64,000 nucleotides of DNA, taken from Prescottella equi. GTDB taxonomy: Bacteria > Actinomycetota > Actinomycetes > Mycobacteriales > Mycobacteriaceae. The notes under the pieces were generated by a model. It was not told the origin of the DNA, did not search any database, and saw nothing but the letters and a program-made list of their open reading frames with translations. The stretch is taken from NCBI RefSeq assembly GCF_002094305.1, contig NZ_LWTX01000005.1, positions 62,001 through 126,000 of the forward strand. The letters run 5' to 3'. The position numbers and the translations under genes are program-made. Shown here piece by piece: positions 24,215 through 34,132 of the stretch (positions within the stretch are counted from its first letter, which is position 1; every line of letters starts with the position of its first letter).

Positions 24215-26220
24215 GCGGACTCTCCTTCTGCGCCGGCCTCGTTCGACACCGGGGCTTCCACTACTGCGAGAACGGAACCGACGTCCACCTGCTGGCCGAC
24301 GACGACGGGTAGTTCGGTGAGCACACCGGAGACGGGAGCCTTGACGGTGTGCTCCATCTTCATGGCCTCGAGCCACAGGATCGGCTGTCCGGCCTCCACG
24401 AGGTCCCCCTCGGCGGCCCCCAGCCGGATCACCGCGCCGGGCATCGGCGCGAGCAGCGAGCCCTCCGCGACGACGGTCGACGGGTCGACGAAGCGCGGAA
24501 TCACGGTGAGCGACACCGGTCCGAGCGGCGAGTCGACGCAGACGGTGTCGCCGTAGCGTGCGACGTCGAAGCGTCGCTGCAGACCCGCGACGTCGAGCAC
24601 GACGTGGTCGGGTGCCGACGAGACCAGCGCCACGTCGTCGAATCCGTCGGCTCGCAGACCGGACCGGGTCAGCAGGTAGCGGACGTCGTGGTCGCCGTGG
24701 ATTCCGCTGTACCGCTTGACCTGCGGCTGCGACGGTAGGTTCCGCCACCCGCTCGGCAGTCCACCGACGACGGGTGCCGTGCTCCGGTTCGCAGCGGCGT
24801 CGGCCAGCGCCGCGGCCAACGCGGACAGCGACTCGGCCCTCTCGTCGGCCAGCGGCCGCGCCAGGGCTTCGAGCCCGTGGGTGTCGAAGAACGCCGTGTC
24901 GGTGTCGCCCGCGAGGAAGGCGGGGTGGCGCAGGACGTTGACGAGCAGGTCGCGGTTGGTCCGCAGGCCGTGCAGGCGGGTGCGGGCCAGCGCCGACGCG
25001 AGAACCTGGGCGGCCTGCGTCCGCGTGGGCGCGTACGAGATCACCTTCGCCAGCATCGGATCGTAGAAGACGCTCACCACGGAGCCGTCCTCGACTCCCG
25101 AGTCGAGGCGCACCCCGGTTCGCGCGAGCAGGTCGAATTCGACAGTGTCGCCAGGAAGTTCGATTCGTTCGACGGTGCCACTCTGCGGCCGCCAGTTGTG
25201 TGCGGGGTCCTCGGCGTACAGCCGGACCTCGATCGAGTGACCACGGATCGCCGGCGGTTCGGCCGGCAGTGCCGCCCCGGACGCCACCTGCAACTGCAGC
25301 TCGACGAGGTCGAGTCCCGTGGTGCACTCGGTGACCGGGTGCTCCACCTGCAGACGGGTGTTCATCTCCAGGAAGAAGAAGTCCCCGGCTTCGTCGGCGA
25401 GGAATTCGACGGTGCCGGCACCCTCGTAGCCGATCGCGTTCGCCGCCAGGCGGGCCGCCTCGAACAACTTCGCGCGCATGGCGGGAATGCGTTCGACGAG
25501 CGGCGACGGCGCCTCCTCGACCACCTTCTGGTGACGACGCTGGATCGAGCATTCCCGCTCGCCGACAGCCCACACCGTGCCGTGCCGGTCGGCCATCACC
25601 TGGACCTCGATGTGTCGTCCCGTCTCGAGATAGCGCTCGCAGAACACCGTCGGGTCCCCGAACGCCGACTGCGCCTCGCGGCGGGCCGCCTCGAGTTCGC
25701 GGGGCAGCGCCGACAGCTCACGAACCACGCGCATGCCACGTCCGCCGCCACCGGCAGACGCCTTGACGAGCACCGGCAGATCGGCCTCGGTCACGGCGCC
25801 GGGATCGAGTTCCGCCAGCACCGGCACCCCGGCCTCGGCCATGATTCGCTTGGACTCGACCTTCGAGCCCATCAACTCGATCGACTTGACGGGTGGACCG
25901 ATCCAGGTGAGACCCGCGGCCTCCACGGCCTGCGCGAAGTCTGCGTTCTCGGAGAGGAATCCGTAGCCGGGATGGACGGCATCGGCTCCCGCCGCGTGTG
26001 CCGCGGCGATGAGAGCGTCGGCGCGCAGGTACGTCTCGGACGGTGTCGCGCCCGGCAACCGGACCGCGGCGTCCGCCTCGGCGACGTGCGGACTCGCGGA
26101 GTCCGGGTCGGAGAAGACCGCGACGGTGCCGACGCCGGCGCGCCGGCACGTCGCGAACACCCGTCGGGCGATCTCGCCGCGATTGGCGACCAGCACGGAA
26201 GTGATGTCGGAAGTAGTCAC
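24211..26220 (-). CDS. accA2: Acyl-CoA carboxylase alpha subunit (biotin carboxylase + BCCP), AccA2-like
   Basis: 669 residues from GTG 26220 (GAGG 8 nt upstream); the longer frame upstream belongs to the beta gene region. The N-terminal biotin carboxylase domain (VLVANRGEIARRVF, HPGYGFLSENADFA, the ATP-grasp loop KASAGGGGRGMRVV, FLEMNTRLQVEHPVTE) is joined to a C-terminal biotinyl domain with EAMKMEHT, biotin on about Lys621. It carboxylates biotin with bicarbonate and ATP for the beta subunit AccD2 encoded just upstream. The substrate may be a branched enoyl-CoA such as 3-methylcrotonyl- or geranyl-CoA. Confidence 0.92.
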   Translation of the reverse strand: MTTSDITSVLVANRGEIARRVFATCRRAGVGTVAVFSDPDSASPHVAEADAAVRLPGATPSETYLRADALIAAAHAAGADAVHPGYGFLSENADFAQAVEAAGLTWIGPPVKSIELMGSKVESKRIMAEAGVPVLAELDPGAVTEADLPVLVKASAGGGGRGMRVVRELSALPRELEAARREAQSAFGDPTVFCERYLETGRHIEVQVMADRHGTVWAVGERECSIQRRHQKVVEEAPSPLVERIPAMRAKLFEAARLAANAIGYEGAGTVEFLADEAGDFFFLEMNTRLQVEHPVTECTTGLDLVELQLQVASGAALPAEPPAIRGHSIEVRLYAEDPAHNWRPQSGTVERIELPGDTVEFDLLARTGVRLDSGVEDGSVVSVFYDPMLAKVISYAPTRTQAAQVLASALARTRLHGLRTNRDLLVNVLRHPAFLAGDTDTAFFDTHGLEALARPLADERAESLSALAAALADAAANRSTAPVVGGLPSGWRNLPSQPQVKRYSGIHGDHDVRYLLTRSGLRADGFDDVALVSSAPDHVVLDVAGLQRRFDVARYGDTVCVDSPLGPVSLTVIPRFVDPSTVVAEGSLLAPMPGAVIRLGAAEGDLVEAGQPILWLEAMKMEHTVKAPVSGVLTELPVVVGQQVDVGSVLAVVEAPVSNEAGAEGESA

Positions 26221-26228
26221 AGTCGGCC

Positions 26229-27827
26229 TCACATCCGGAAGACACCGAAGTTCTCGGTGCCCTCGATCGGGGCGGTGGCGATGGCCGACAGGCACATCCC
26301 CACCACCGTGCGGGTGTCGCGGGGGTCGATGACGCCGTCGTCGTAGAGGCGCCCGGAGAGGAACATCGGCAGCGACTCGGCCTCGATCTGGTTCTCGATC
26401 ATCGCGCGCATGCCGGCGTCGGCTTCCTCGTCGAACGCTTGCCCGCGGGCCTCCGCCGCGGCGCGGCCGACGATCGAGATGACGCCCGCCAACTGGGCGC
26501 CGCCCATCACCGCGGACTTGGAACTGGGCCATGCGAACAGGAAGCGAGGATCGAACGCACGCCCGCACATGCCGTAGTGGCCGGCGCCGTACGACGCTCC
26601 GAGCAGGATCGAGATGTGCGGCACCGTCGAGTTGGCGACCGCGTTGATCATCATCGATCCGTGCTTGATCATGCCGCCCTCCTCGTACTCTCTACCCACC
26701 ATGTATCCGGTGGTGTTGTGCAGGAACAGAAGTGGCGTGTTCGACCGGTTCGCGAGCTGGATGAACTGGGTGGCCTTCTGCGACTCCTCGCTGAACAGCA
26801 CGCCGCGCGCGTTGGCGAGGATGCCGATCGGGTAGCCGTGCAGTTCGGCCCAACCCGTCACGAGCGACGACCCGTACATCGGTTTGAACTCGTCGAAGTC
26901 CGAACCGTCGACGATGCGCGCGATCACCTCGCGTGGATCGAACGGGATCTTCAGATCCGACGGGACGATGCCGATCAGTTCCTCGGGATCCTCGAGTGGC
27001 TCGATCACCTCGGCCCGCGGCGCCGGCCCCTCCTTACGCCAGTTGAGCCGGCGGACGATGCTGCGGCCGATCCGGATCGCATCCTGCTCGTCCTGGGCGA
27101 AGTAGTCGGCCAGACCCGATGTCCGCGCGTGCATCTCGGCGCCGCCGAGGGCTTCGTCGTCGGACTCCTCACCGGTTGCCATCTTCACCAGCGGCGGTCC
27201 GGCAAGGAACACCTTCGACCGTTCCTTGATCATCACGACGTGGTCGGACATGCCCGGGATGTAGGCGCCGCCGGCGGTGGAGTTGCCGAACACGAGCGCG
27301 ATGGTGGGGATCCCGGCCGCCGACAGCTTGGTCAGGTCGCGGAACATCCGCCCGCCCGGGATGAACACCTCCTTCTGCGTCGGCAGGTCGGCGCCGCCGG
27401 ACTCGACGAGCGAGATCACCGGCAACCGGTTCTGGACGGCGATGTCGTTGGCGCGGAAGCCCTTCTTGAGCGTCCACGGGTTGGACGTGCCACCCCGGAC
27501 CGTGGGGTCGTTCGCGACGATGAGGCATTCGACGCCGCTGACGACGCCGATACCGACGATCGTCGACGCGCCCACCGGGAACTCGGTGCCCCATGCGGCG
27601 AGGGGGGACAGTTCGAGGAACGGTGAGTCCGGGTCGATCAGCAGCTCGATGCGCTCGCGTGCCAGCAGCTTGCCCCGCTTGTGGTGCCGCTCGACGTACT
27701 TCTCACCGCCTCCCGCGAGGGCCTTCGCGTGCTCTACCTCGAGTTCGGCGAGCTTGGCCGTCATCGACTCGGCCGCCGCCGCGTACTCGGCCGACTTCGT
27801 GTCCAGAGCCGATTTCAGAATCGTCAC
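26229..27827 (-). CDS. accD2: Acyl-CoA carboxylase beta subunit (carboxyltransferase), AccD2-like
   Basis: 532 residues from GTG 27827, overlapping the dehydrogenase stop by 4 nt. Carboxyltransferase signatures are clear: RGKLLARERIELLIDPDSPFLEL, GGTSNPWTLKK, VESGGADLPTQ, GNSTAGGAYIPGMSDHVVM and GASYGAGHYGMCGRAFDPRF. Its length and the long N-terminal helix match MccB/GccB-type subunits better than propionyl-CoA carboxylases. It transfers CO2 from biotin to an acyl-CoA. Exact substrate unresolved. Confidence 0.92.
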   Translation of the reverse strand: MTILKSALDTKSAEYAAAAESMTAKLAELEVEHAKALAGGGEKYVERHHKRGKLLARERIELLIDPDSPFLELSPLAAWGTEFPVGASTIVGIGVVSGVECLIVANDPTVRGGTSNPWTLKKGFRANDIAVQNRLPVISLVESGGADLPTQKEVFIPGGRMFRDLTKLSAAGIPTIALVFGNSTAGGAYIPGMSDHVVMIKERSKVFLAGPPLVKMATGEESDDEALGGAEMHARTSGLADYFAQDEQDAIRIGRSIVRRLNWRKEGPAPRAEVIEPLEDPEELIGIVPSDLKIPFDPREVIARIVDGSDFDEFKPMYGSSLVTGWAELHGYPIGILANARGVLFSEESQKATQFIQLANRSNTPLLFLHNTTGYMVGREYEEGGMIKHGSMMINAVANSTVPHISILLGASYGAGHYGMCGRAFDPRFLFAWPSSKSAVMGGAQLAGVISIVGRAAAEARGQAFDEEADAGMRAMIENQIEAESLPMFLSGRLYDDGVIDPRDTRTVVGMCLSAIATAPIEGTENFGVFRM

Positions 27828-28972
27828 GACTGATACCCCAATCGCTTGGCCGCCAACGAGGTCAGGATCTCCGTGGTCCCGCCCCCGATACCCAGAATGC
27901 GCATGTCCCGGTACTGCCTCTCCACTTCGCTCTCCGCCATGTAGCCCATGCCGCCGAACAACTGCACGGCCTGATTCGCCACCCATTCACCGGCCTCGAC
28001 GGCCGTGTTCTTCGCGAAGCACACCTCGGCGACGAAGTCCTCGTTCGAGACGAGCGAACGTTCGACGAGCGTGCGGGTGTAGACGCGAGCGACATCGACG
28101 CGCCGCGTCATCTCGGTGACCGTGTTCTGCACCGCCTGCCGCGAGATCAGCGGTCGCCCGAAGGTCTCGCGATCGCGGCACCACTGCAGCGTCAGGTCCA
28201 GGCAGCGCTGCGCACTCGCGTACGCCTGCGCCGCCAGAGCGATGCGTTCGGTCAGGAACGCCTGCGCGATCTGCGCGAACCCCGAGTTCTCCTCACCCAC
28301 CAGGTTCTCCACCGGAACCCGGGCATCGACGAAGGACAACTCCGCGGTGTCCGACGCGCGCCAGCCCATCTTGTCCAGCTTGCGGGCCACCTCGAAGCCC
28401 GGCGTGCCCTTCTCGATCACGAGCAGCGACACCCCGCCCGCGCCGGGGCCGCCGGTCCGCACCGCGGTCACGACGAAATCGGCACGCACCGCCGACGTGA
28501 TGAACGTCTTGGCGCCGTTGACGACGTAGTGGTCGCCGTCGCGGATCGCGGTGGTCCGCAGGTGTCCGACGTCGGAGCCGCCGCCCGGTTCGGTGATGGC
28601 GAGCGAACCGATCTTCTCGCCGGCCAGGGTGGGGCGCACCCAGCGCTCGATCTGTCGGGGGTCACCGGCCGCGACCAGGTGCGGCAGTGCGATGCCGCAC
28701 GTGAACAGCGACGCGAACAGGCCACCGGACGCGCCGGCCTGGTGCATCTCCTCGCAGATCACCACCGCGTCCACCAGGTCGCCGCCGTCGCCGCCGACCT
28801 CCTCGGGGAAGCCCGCGCCGAGCAGTCCGAGCGCCGCGGCCCCACGGTGCAGCTCGCGCGGGATCTCGCCGTCGCGCTCCCAGTCGCCCAGGTGCGGGAG
28901 GATCTCCTGCTCGACGAAGCCGCGGACCGTCTTGCGGAGCTGTTGTCGCTCCGGGGTGTCCCACACACTCAT
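27824..28972 (-). CDS. Acyl-CoA dehydrogenase, FadE13-like
   Basis: 382 residues from ATG 28972, overlapping the AtuA gene by ATGA. Motifs include AITEPGGGSDVG, QLFGGMGYMAESEVERQYRDMRI and GGGTTEIL. The MCAD-position Glu is replaced by Gly, while Glu242 in LTERIALAAQA occupies the isovaleryl-CoA dehydrogenase position. With FadE12-like it gives two dehydrogenases in one operon, enough for two oxidation steps around the carboxylation. Confidence 0.9.
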   Translation of the reverse strand: MSVWDTPERQQLRKTVRGFVEQEILPHLGDWERDGEIPRELHRGAAALGLLGAGFPEEVGGDGGDLVDAVVICEEMHQAGASGGLFASLFTCGIALPHLVAAGDPRQIERWVRPTLAGEKIGSLAITEPGGGSDVGHLRTTAIRDGDHYVVNGAKTFITSAVRADFVVTAVRTGGPGAGGVSLLVIEKGTPGFEVARKLDKMGWRASDTAELSFVDARVPVENLVGEENSGFAQIAQAFLTERIALAAQAYASAQRCLDLTLQWCRDRETFGRPLISRQAVQNTVTEMTRRVDVARVYTRTLVERSLVSNEDFVAEVCFAKNTAVEAGEWVANQAVQLFGGMGYMAESEVERQYRDMRILGIGGGTTEILTSLAAKRLGYQS

Positions 28973-30720
28973 GCGTGTCCTTCCTGAAGTTCGTCGGCGT
29001 ACTCGGGGACCAGGCCGATGGGAATGTCGATGTGCCGCGAGCGCAGCCACTCGCCGAGCCCCTTGGCCTGCGGGTCGAAGCGGGCCTGGGACGCCACGCC
29101 GCGGCCGAGGATGCCCTCGATCACGAAGTTGACGGCCCGCAGGTGCGGCAGCACGTGCCGCGTGACCGCGAGCGACTTCGCCTCGGGCAGCATCCTTTTC
29201 ACCTCGTCGACGGTGAGCGCGTGCACGAGCCACCGCCACTGCTCGTCGGTACGCACCCACACCCCGACGTTTGCGTTGCCACCCTTGTCGCCGCTGCGGG
29301 CCGCCGCGACCGTGCCGAGCGGAACCGTGACCGTGTCGTCGCCCGCGAGTGGTTGCGGCAGTGCGGGTTCCGGCACGTCCTCGAGCACTCGGGTAACGGC
29401 GCTCGGAGCGATGGCGACACGTGTGCCATCCGGCAGTACCGCGACGTGCGGCACCTCGCCGGCGTCGACGTAGCCGGGGGTGAACACCGCGTACGGCTGA
29501 CCGTTCGACGGCGGGGCGGTGAGCGTGAAGCCCGGGTAGCTCGCGAGCGCCAGCTCGACGGCCACCGACGAGAACGCCCGTCCCACGACGTTCGGATCGG
29601 TGTCCCGCACCGTGCAGCGCAGCAGCGCGCTCGCCGCCTCCTCGGTGTCGGCGTCCGGGTGGTCCGTGCGGGCCAGGATCCAGTCGAGTTCCTGCGGCTT
29701 GTCTACGAGCCACGAGTCCATCTGCCGCCGAACCAGTTCGGCCTTGGCCTCGATGTCGAGTCCGGTGAGCACGAACGTCGCCTCGTTACGGAAACCGGCG
29801 AGCGCGTTGAGCGACACCTTGTACTGCGGCGGCGGAGCCTCTCCGGTGACGCCGGAGATGCGGACGCGGTCGGGGCCGTCGCCGGTGAGGACCGCCGAGT
29901 CCATGCGCGCGGTGACGTCGGGGTTGGCGTAGCGGCCGCCGGTGATCTCGTACAGCAACTGAGCGGTGACGGTGTCGACGGTCACCGCTCCCCCGGTGCC
30001 CGGATGCTTGGTGATGACGGACGAGCCGTCGTCCGCGATCTCGGCGATCGGGAAGCCGGGGCGGCCGAGGTCGGGGATCTCGGTGAACCACGAGTAGTTG
30101 CCGCCGGTGGCCTGGGTGCCGCACTCGATGACGTGGCCGGCGACGACGGCGCCCGCGAGACGATCGAAATCGTCTCTCGCCCAGCCGAAGTGCGCCGCCG
30201 CGGGTCCCACGATCACCGATGCGTCAGTGACCCGGCCGGTGACGACGACGTCGGCGCCCGCGTTAAGGCACTGCACGATGCCCCACGCCCCGAGGTAGGC
30301 GTTCGCCGTCAGCGGCGTCTCCGGTCCGGCCTGCCGGTCGAGCCCGAGTTCGGCTACCCGCGCGATCAGATCGTCGCCCTCGACGTGGGCGATCCGCGCA
30401 TTCAGTCCCAGTCGGTCGTTCACCTCGCGCAGGGCGTCGGCGAGGCCGCTGGGATTGAGCCCGCCCGCGTTGGTCACGATCTTCACGCCGCGGTCGAGAG
30501 CGAGCCCCAGACAGTCCTCGGCCTGCCGCAGAAACGTCTTGGCGTAGCCGCGCGCCGGGTCCTTCATCCGGTCCCGCCCGAGGATCAGCATCGTCAGCTC
30601 GGCGAGGTAGTCGCCGGTCAGGTAGTCCAGCTCACCGCCCTCGAGCATCTCGCGCATCGCCGAGATCCGGTCGCCGTAGAAGCCGGAACAGTTGCCGATG
30701 CGCACCGTGGACGCCGTCAT
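28969..30720 (-). CDS. AtuA-family (DUF1446) protein, Rv0976c-like
   Basis: 583 residues. The N-terminal DUF1446 domain is about 450 residues ([74 protein letters not shown]). It is joined to a C-terminal AtuA-like domain ([24 protein letters not shown]) that is a separate protein in some bacteria. AtuA belongs to acyclic terpene (citronellol/geranyl-CoA) degradation in Pseudomonas, but its reaction is not established. It overlaps both neighbours by ATGA. Confidence 0.87.
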   Translation of the reverse strand: MTASTVRIGNCSGFYGDRISAMREMLEGGELDYLTGDYLAELTMLILGRDRMKDPARGYAKTFLRQAEDCLGLALDRGVKIVTNAGGLNPSGLADALREVNDRLGLNARIAHVEGDDLIARVAELGLDRQAGPETPLTANAYLGAWGIVQCLNAGADVVVTGRVTDASVIVGPAAAHFGWARDDFDRLAGAVVAGHVIECGTQATGGNYSWFTEIPDLGRPGFPIAEIADDGSSVITKHPGTGGAVTVDTVTAQLLYEITGGRYANPDVTARMDSAVLTGDGPDRVRISGVTGEAPPPQYKVSLNALAGFRNEATFVLTGLDIEAKAELVRRQMDSWLVDKPQELDWILARTDHPDADTEEAASALLRCTVRDTDPNVVGRAFSSVAVELALASYPGFTLTAPPSNGQPYAVFTPGYVDAGEVPHVAVLPDGTRVAIAPSAVTRVLEDVPEPALPQPLAGDDTVTVPLGTVAAARSGDKGGNANVGVWVRTDEQWRWLVHALTVDEVKRMLPEAKSLAVTRHVLPHLRAVNFVIEGILGRGVASQARFDPQAKGLGEWLRSRHIDIPIGLVPEYADELQEGHA

Positions 30721-31517
30721 CGGGCCGCCTCCGTCCGAGTGGGTTCACGGCCCGCGCCGGGCGGTCCGGCGAAGGCCTGGGCGATGTCGAGCCAGCGGCG
30801 GGCGTCGTCACCCGTGGTCCGCAGTGCGGTGTCCCGGCGGTGCACCCGCTGCGTGACGAGCAAACAGAAGTCCTCGGCCGGGCCGGTCACGCGCTGAGGG
30901 GCGTCGTCCGGACCCCACGCCCACGTCCCACCGTCCGGCGCAACCAACTCCACCCGGAACTCCTCGGTGGGCGGCGTGATCTCGTTGACGCTGTACGCGA
31001 AGTCCCGCGTACGCACCCCCAGCCGCGCGATGTGCTCGAGCCGGTCCGTCGACGCCGCCGCCACACCGAGCGCCGCGGCGACGTCGCGGCCGTGCGCCCA
31101 CGTCTCCATCAGCCGCGCGGTCGCCATCGAGGCCGCACTCATCGGCGGCCCGTACCACGGCAGCTTGGTGCCGGGCGGAACGTCTCGCAGGATCTGTGCG
31201 AGTCGCGCACGGCACTCGCGCCAGTCGGCCAACAGTTCCCGGGGCGGACGCTGCGCCTCGGCCTCGGCACCCTCGTCCACGAAGCCGTACGGGTTCTTCC
31301 ACGCCTCGGCGAGCTGGGCGGTGAAGGCGTCCTCGTCGGTGGCCGCCAGCAGCGCGGCCCGGTCGGTCCAGGCGAGATGGCCGATCTGGTGTGCGACGGT
31401 CCAACCCTCCGCCGGCGTGGCCACCGCCCACTTCTCGTCCGGCAGATCGGCGACCAGCGCATCGAGTGCCGCGCCCTCCGCACACAGGTCGTCGACGATC
31501 TTGTTCAGGTCAGCCAC
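30717..31517 (-). CDS. TIGR03084-type metal-binding protein (maleylpyruvate isomerase/DinB-like fold)
   Basis: 266 residues from GTG 31517, which has AGGAGG 5 nt upstream; the frame is open to 31571 but that extension lacks a ribosome site. The N-terminal half has the DinB-like metal site ([33 protein letters not shown]). The C-terminal half is a beta-rich domain with [15 protein letters not shown]. Related proteins include thiol-dependent isomerases. It is first in the operon, so it is expressed with the AtuA/carboxylase set. Confidence 0.82.
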   Translation of the reverse strand: MADLNKIVDDLCAEGAALDALVADLPDEKWAVATPAEGWTVAHQIGHLAWTDRAALLAATDEDAFTAQLAEAWKNPYGFVDEGAEAEAQRPPRELLADWRECRARLAQILRDVPPGTKLPWYGPPMSAASMATARLMETWAHGRDVAAALGVAAASTDRLEHIARLGVRTRDFAYSVNEITPPTEEFRVELVAPDGGTWAWGPDDAPQRVTGPAEDFCLLVTQRVHRRDTALRTTGDDARRWLDIAQAFAGPPGAGREPTRTEAAR

Positions 31518-31565
31518 ATACCCCTCCTCGGATGCTGAGATCAGCATCACACCGAGGTGAGTAAA

Positions 31566-31583
31566 AATCAAGCATGAATGATT
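31566..31583. promoter_or_regulatory. Candidate operator of the AtuA/carboxylase operon
   Basis: AATCA-N8-TGATT, an AT-rich 18-bp inverted repeat in otherwise GC-rich DNA, 49 nt upstream of the first gene of the operon. No regulator gene is adjacent, so the binding protein would be encoded elsewhere. Confidence 0.4.
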
Positions 31584-31626
31584 GTTTGGCGGTTACGGCA
31601 GGTCGGCGCCGGCGTGCAGTACTCGT

Positions 31627-31980
31627 TCACGCCGTCAGATGCCCTGCCACTCCCCAGGCTCGGCGACCACCGCTGAGCGACCACGCCGCGTCGGGCGCGC
31701 GCGTGACGGGGTGCTGGCGTTCTACGGTGAAGTTCGTGACGGGCAACCGCTCCACCATCGCGGCATCGGCCAGCATGTGGCCGACGATCCCCTGCTCGAA
31801 CATCGAGTAGGCCGTGTGATTGACCGCGTGGACGGCGACCTGCAGCGCCGAGAGTGCGGTGGGGTGCGGGCCGAACTCGGCGAGCGTGTGACCACCGCCG
31901 ATCGTGGTGCCCACCACCGCGTAGTAGTGCCAGTGCGAAGGATTGTCCGGGTTGTGCGTGACGCCAGGCTCTTCAGCCAT
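31627..31980 (-). CDS. Conserved-looking hypothetical protein
   Basis: 117 residues beginning MAEEPGVTHNPDNPSHWHYY. The central region (FGPHPTALSALQVAVHAVNHTAYSMFEQGIVGHMLADA) is helical and His-rich, without a membrane segment or signal peptide. I recognise no family. Codon use (strong GC3) matches its neighbours. It could be the first gene of a transcript with the TIGR03084 operon, but the 109-nt gap contains an operator-like repeat, so a separate promoter is more likely. Confidence 0.55.
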   Translation of the reverse strand: MAEEPGVTHNPDNPSHWHYYAVVGTTIGGGHTLAEFGPHPTALSALQVAVHAVNHTAYSMFEQGIVGHMLADAAMVERLPVTNFTVERQHPVTRAPDAAWSLSGGRRAWGVAGHLTA

Positions 31981-32078
31981 GATGCGCCCCTTCCCTGCTC
32001 GAGGCTCCTGTCGTGACGATAGAACCGGCCACCGACACGTTCGGAGCGACGCGCCGAGTCGAACTCGGACAACACGAA

Positions 32079-32110
32079 GAGCCCCCGAGCGAAGGATCGC
32101 TCGGGGGCTC
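32079..32110 (-). terminator. Terminator after the MFS gene
   Basis: Perfect 14-bp stem GAGCCCCCGAGCGA with its complement and a 4-nt loop, 16 nt after the MFS stop on the minus strand. Confidence 0.88.
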
Positions 32111-32125
32111 GTTCCGCGGCGGATG

Positions 32126-33637
32126 TCAGTGCATCATGACCGGCTGGACGTCCTCGGTCGTCGCGGCCACACGCTTGCGCGGCAGGAAGAACGCGGGGAT
32201 CAGGGTGACCAGCACGAGGACGAACGCCACCATGAAGGTCGCGCCGAACGAGTCGGCCGAATCGTTGAGCATCTGCGCGACGCTGCTCGGATCGGTCGGC
32301 GGGGCAGCGTCCTTGCTGAGGCCGTGCGACGTCATCTGGTTCGTCAGCACCACCGACATCGTGGCGGTACCGATCGAGCCGGCCGTCTGCTGGACGATGT
32401 TCATCAGCGTCGAACCGCGGGCGATCATCTCGTGCTTGAGCGTGACCATGGCGGCCGTCATCAGCGGCATCATCGTGCAGCCCATGCCGAGACCCATCAC
32501 GAACAGCGAGCCCATCAGCAGCGGGTACGACGACGTCGCGGTCAGCTGCGTGAACGTGAACATGCCCAGCGCGATCAGTGGCAGACCCGTCAGGACGATC
32601 TTGCCCGGGCCGATCTTGTCGACCAGTCGGCCGGCGATCGGCATCGTCACCATCGCGCCGATGCCCTGCGGCGCCAGCAGCAGACCCGCGGCCATCGCGG
32701 ACTCACCGCGCACCTGGATGAAGTAGCTCGGGAAGAGCAGGCCCGCACCCATGAACGCGATGATGAACATCGTGGTGGTGAGCACCGCGACCGTGAGCTG
32801 ACGGTTCTGGAACAGGTGCAGGTCGATCAGCGGATGGTCCTTGCGGAGGGCGTGGAACACGAATCCGATGATCAGGACCAGACCGATTCCGATCGGGATC
32901 AGCACCTCCGGGGACAGCCCCTTGCCGTGCTCCGGGATCGACGAGACGCCGTACAGGAACAGCGCCAGGCCGGGCGACAGCAGCAGCATGCCGACGAAGT
33001 CGAACGACTGGGAGGGGCTCGGCTCGTCCTTCGGCAGCAGCTTGAACGCCGCGGCGAGGGCGATGATGCCGATCGGCAGGTTGATGAGGAAGATCCAGTG
33101 CCAGCTGGCAGCGTCGATCAGCCAGCCGCCGACGATGGGGCCGGCGATGGGCCCGAGCAGCATCGGGATGCCGAGCACGGCCATGACGCGGCCGACCCGC
33201 TCGGGGCCGGCGGCCCGGGTCATGATCGTCATGCCCAGCGGCATCAGCATGCCGCCGCCCAGGCCCTGGATCACGCGGAACACGATCAGCGACGTGATGT
33301 CCCAGGCGAAGGCACACAGCACGGAACCGATGACGAACAGCACCAGTGCGCCGATGTAGAGGCGTTTGGTACCGAAACGGTCGGCGGCCCAACCCGTCAC
33401 GGGGATCACTGTCGCGAGGGCGAGCGTGTAGGCGGTCATCGTCCAGGCGACCACCGCGTAGCTGGTCTCGAACGTCTCCGCGAACGTCGGCAGCGCGACA
33501 CTGACGACGGTGACGTCGAGGATGGACATGATGGCGCCGAGCACCACCACGGAGGCGATCTTGAGAACCGCGCCGTCGATCTTGTCCGACTCCGGCGCCC
33601 CGGGTTGGGGTCCGGCCGTCGAGTTTGGCGTCGTCAT
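32126..33637 (-). CDS. DHA2-family (14-TMS) MFS drug/multidrug exporter
   Basis: 503 residues with about 14 hydrophobic helices. Motif A (GWAADRFGTKRLYIGA), motif C (LGPIAGPIVGGWL) and the DHA2 N-terminal ILDVTVVSVALPTFAETF are clear, as in EmrB/QacA/LfrA transporters that expel cationic drugs using proton motive force. It overlaps the MarR stop by 4 nt, so the regulator and pump form one transcript. The substrate cannot be read from sequence. Confidence 0.92.
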   Translation of the reverse strand: MTTPNSTAGPQPGAPESDKIDGAVLKIASVVVLGAIMSILDVTVVSVALPTFAETFETSYAVVAWTMTAYTLALATVIPVTGWAADRFGTKRLYIGALVLFVIGSVLCAFAWDITSLIVFRVIQGLGGGMLMPLGMTIMTRAAGPERVGRVMAVLGIPMLLGPIAGPIVGGWLIDAASWHWIFLINLPIGIIALAAAFKLLPKDEPSPSQSFDFVGMLLLSPGLALFLYGVSSIPEHGKGLSPEVLIPIGIGLVLIIGFVFHALRKDHPLIDLHLFQNRQLTVAVLTTTMFIIAFMGAGLLFPSYFIQVRGESAMAAGLLLAPQGIGAMVTMPIAGRLVDKIGPGKIVLTGLPLIALGMFTFTQLTATSSYPLLMGSLFVMGLGMGCTMMPLMTAAMVTLKHEMIARGSTLMNIVQQTAGSIGTATMSVVLTNQMTSHGLSKDAAPPTDPSSVAQMLNDSADSFGATFMVAFVLVLVTLIPAFFLPRKRVAATTEDVQPVMMH

Positions 33638-34104
33638 GTACAGAATTCCTGACTTCGGGCCCGCAGGGCATCGCCCGCGAGTATCGGTTGAAGGGCCTCG
33701 AGCAACCGCCTGCGGTCCGGCTGATCCAACCGGCCCGCGAACGCTCGGAGCTCGTCACGCTTGTCCTCGAGGTGACGGGAGACCAGGCTTCGCCCGGACT
33801 CCGTCAGCGAGACCCGTTTGATCCGACGATCCTCCGGGTCCTCGCGGCGCAGCACAAGTTCCTGACACACCAACTGGTCGATGTTGCGACCCGCGGCCGC
33901 CACCGACATCCGCAGGCACTCCGCGACCTCGTTGATCGCGATCGGCTCGCCGTGCTGCGCCAGCACGAAGAGCGCACGAACCTGCGAGAACGACAGGTCC
34001 ATCGCGACGAGGGTGTCCATGGACTCGGACTCCCCCATACCCAGGAGACGCATGATGAACTCCTCGAGCACGGTGTAGACGTCGTCCGGAGTCACATCAG
34101 CCAC
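33634..34104 (-). CDS. MarR-family regulator of the MFS pump
   Basis: 156 residues with a winged helix: LSFSQVRALFVLAQHGEPIAINEVAECLRMSVAAAGRNIDQLVCQELVLRREDPEDRRIKRVSLTESG region, the DRR wing being diagnostic. As first gene of a two-gene operon with an exporter, it most likely represses both and is released by the exported compound. Confidence 0.9.
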   Translation of the reverse strand: MADVTPDDVYTVLEEFIMRLLGMGESESMDTLVAMDLSFSQVRALFVLAQHGEPIAINEVAECLRMSVAAAGRNIDQLVCQELVLRREDPEDRRIKRVSLTESGRSLVSRHLEDKRDELRAFAGRLDQPDRRRLLEALQPILAGDALRARSQEFCT

Positions 34105-34132
34105 GGGCTCGAATAGTAGCGATCATGCAACT

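Noticed and set aside
31574-32016. Plus-strand frames opposite the hypothetical gene
   Set aside because: No family similarity and poor start signals; the minus-strand frame is longer and has better composition.
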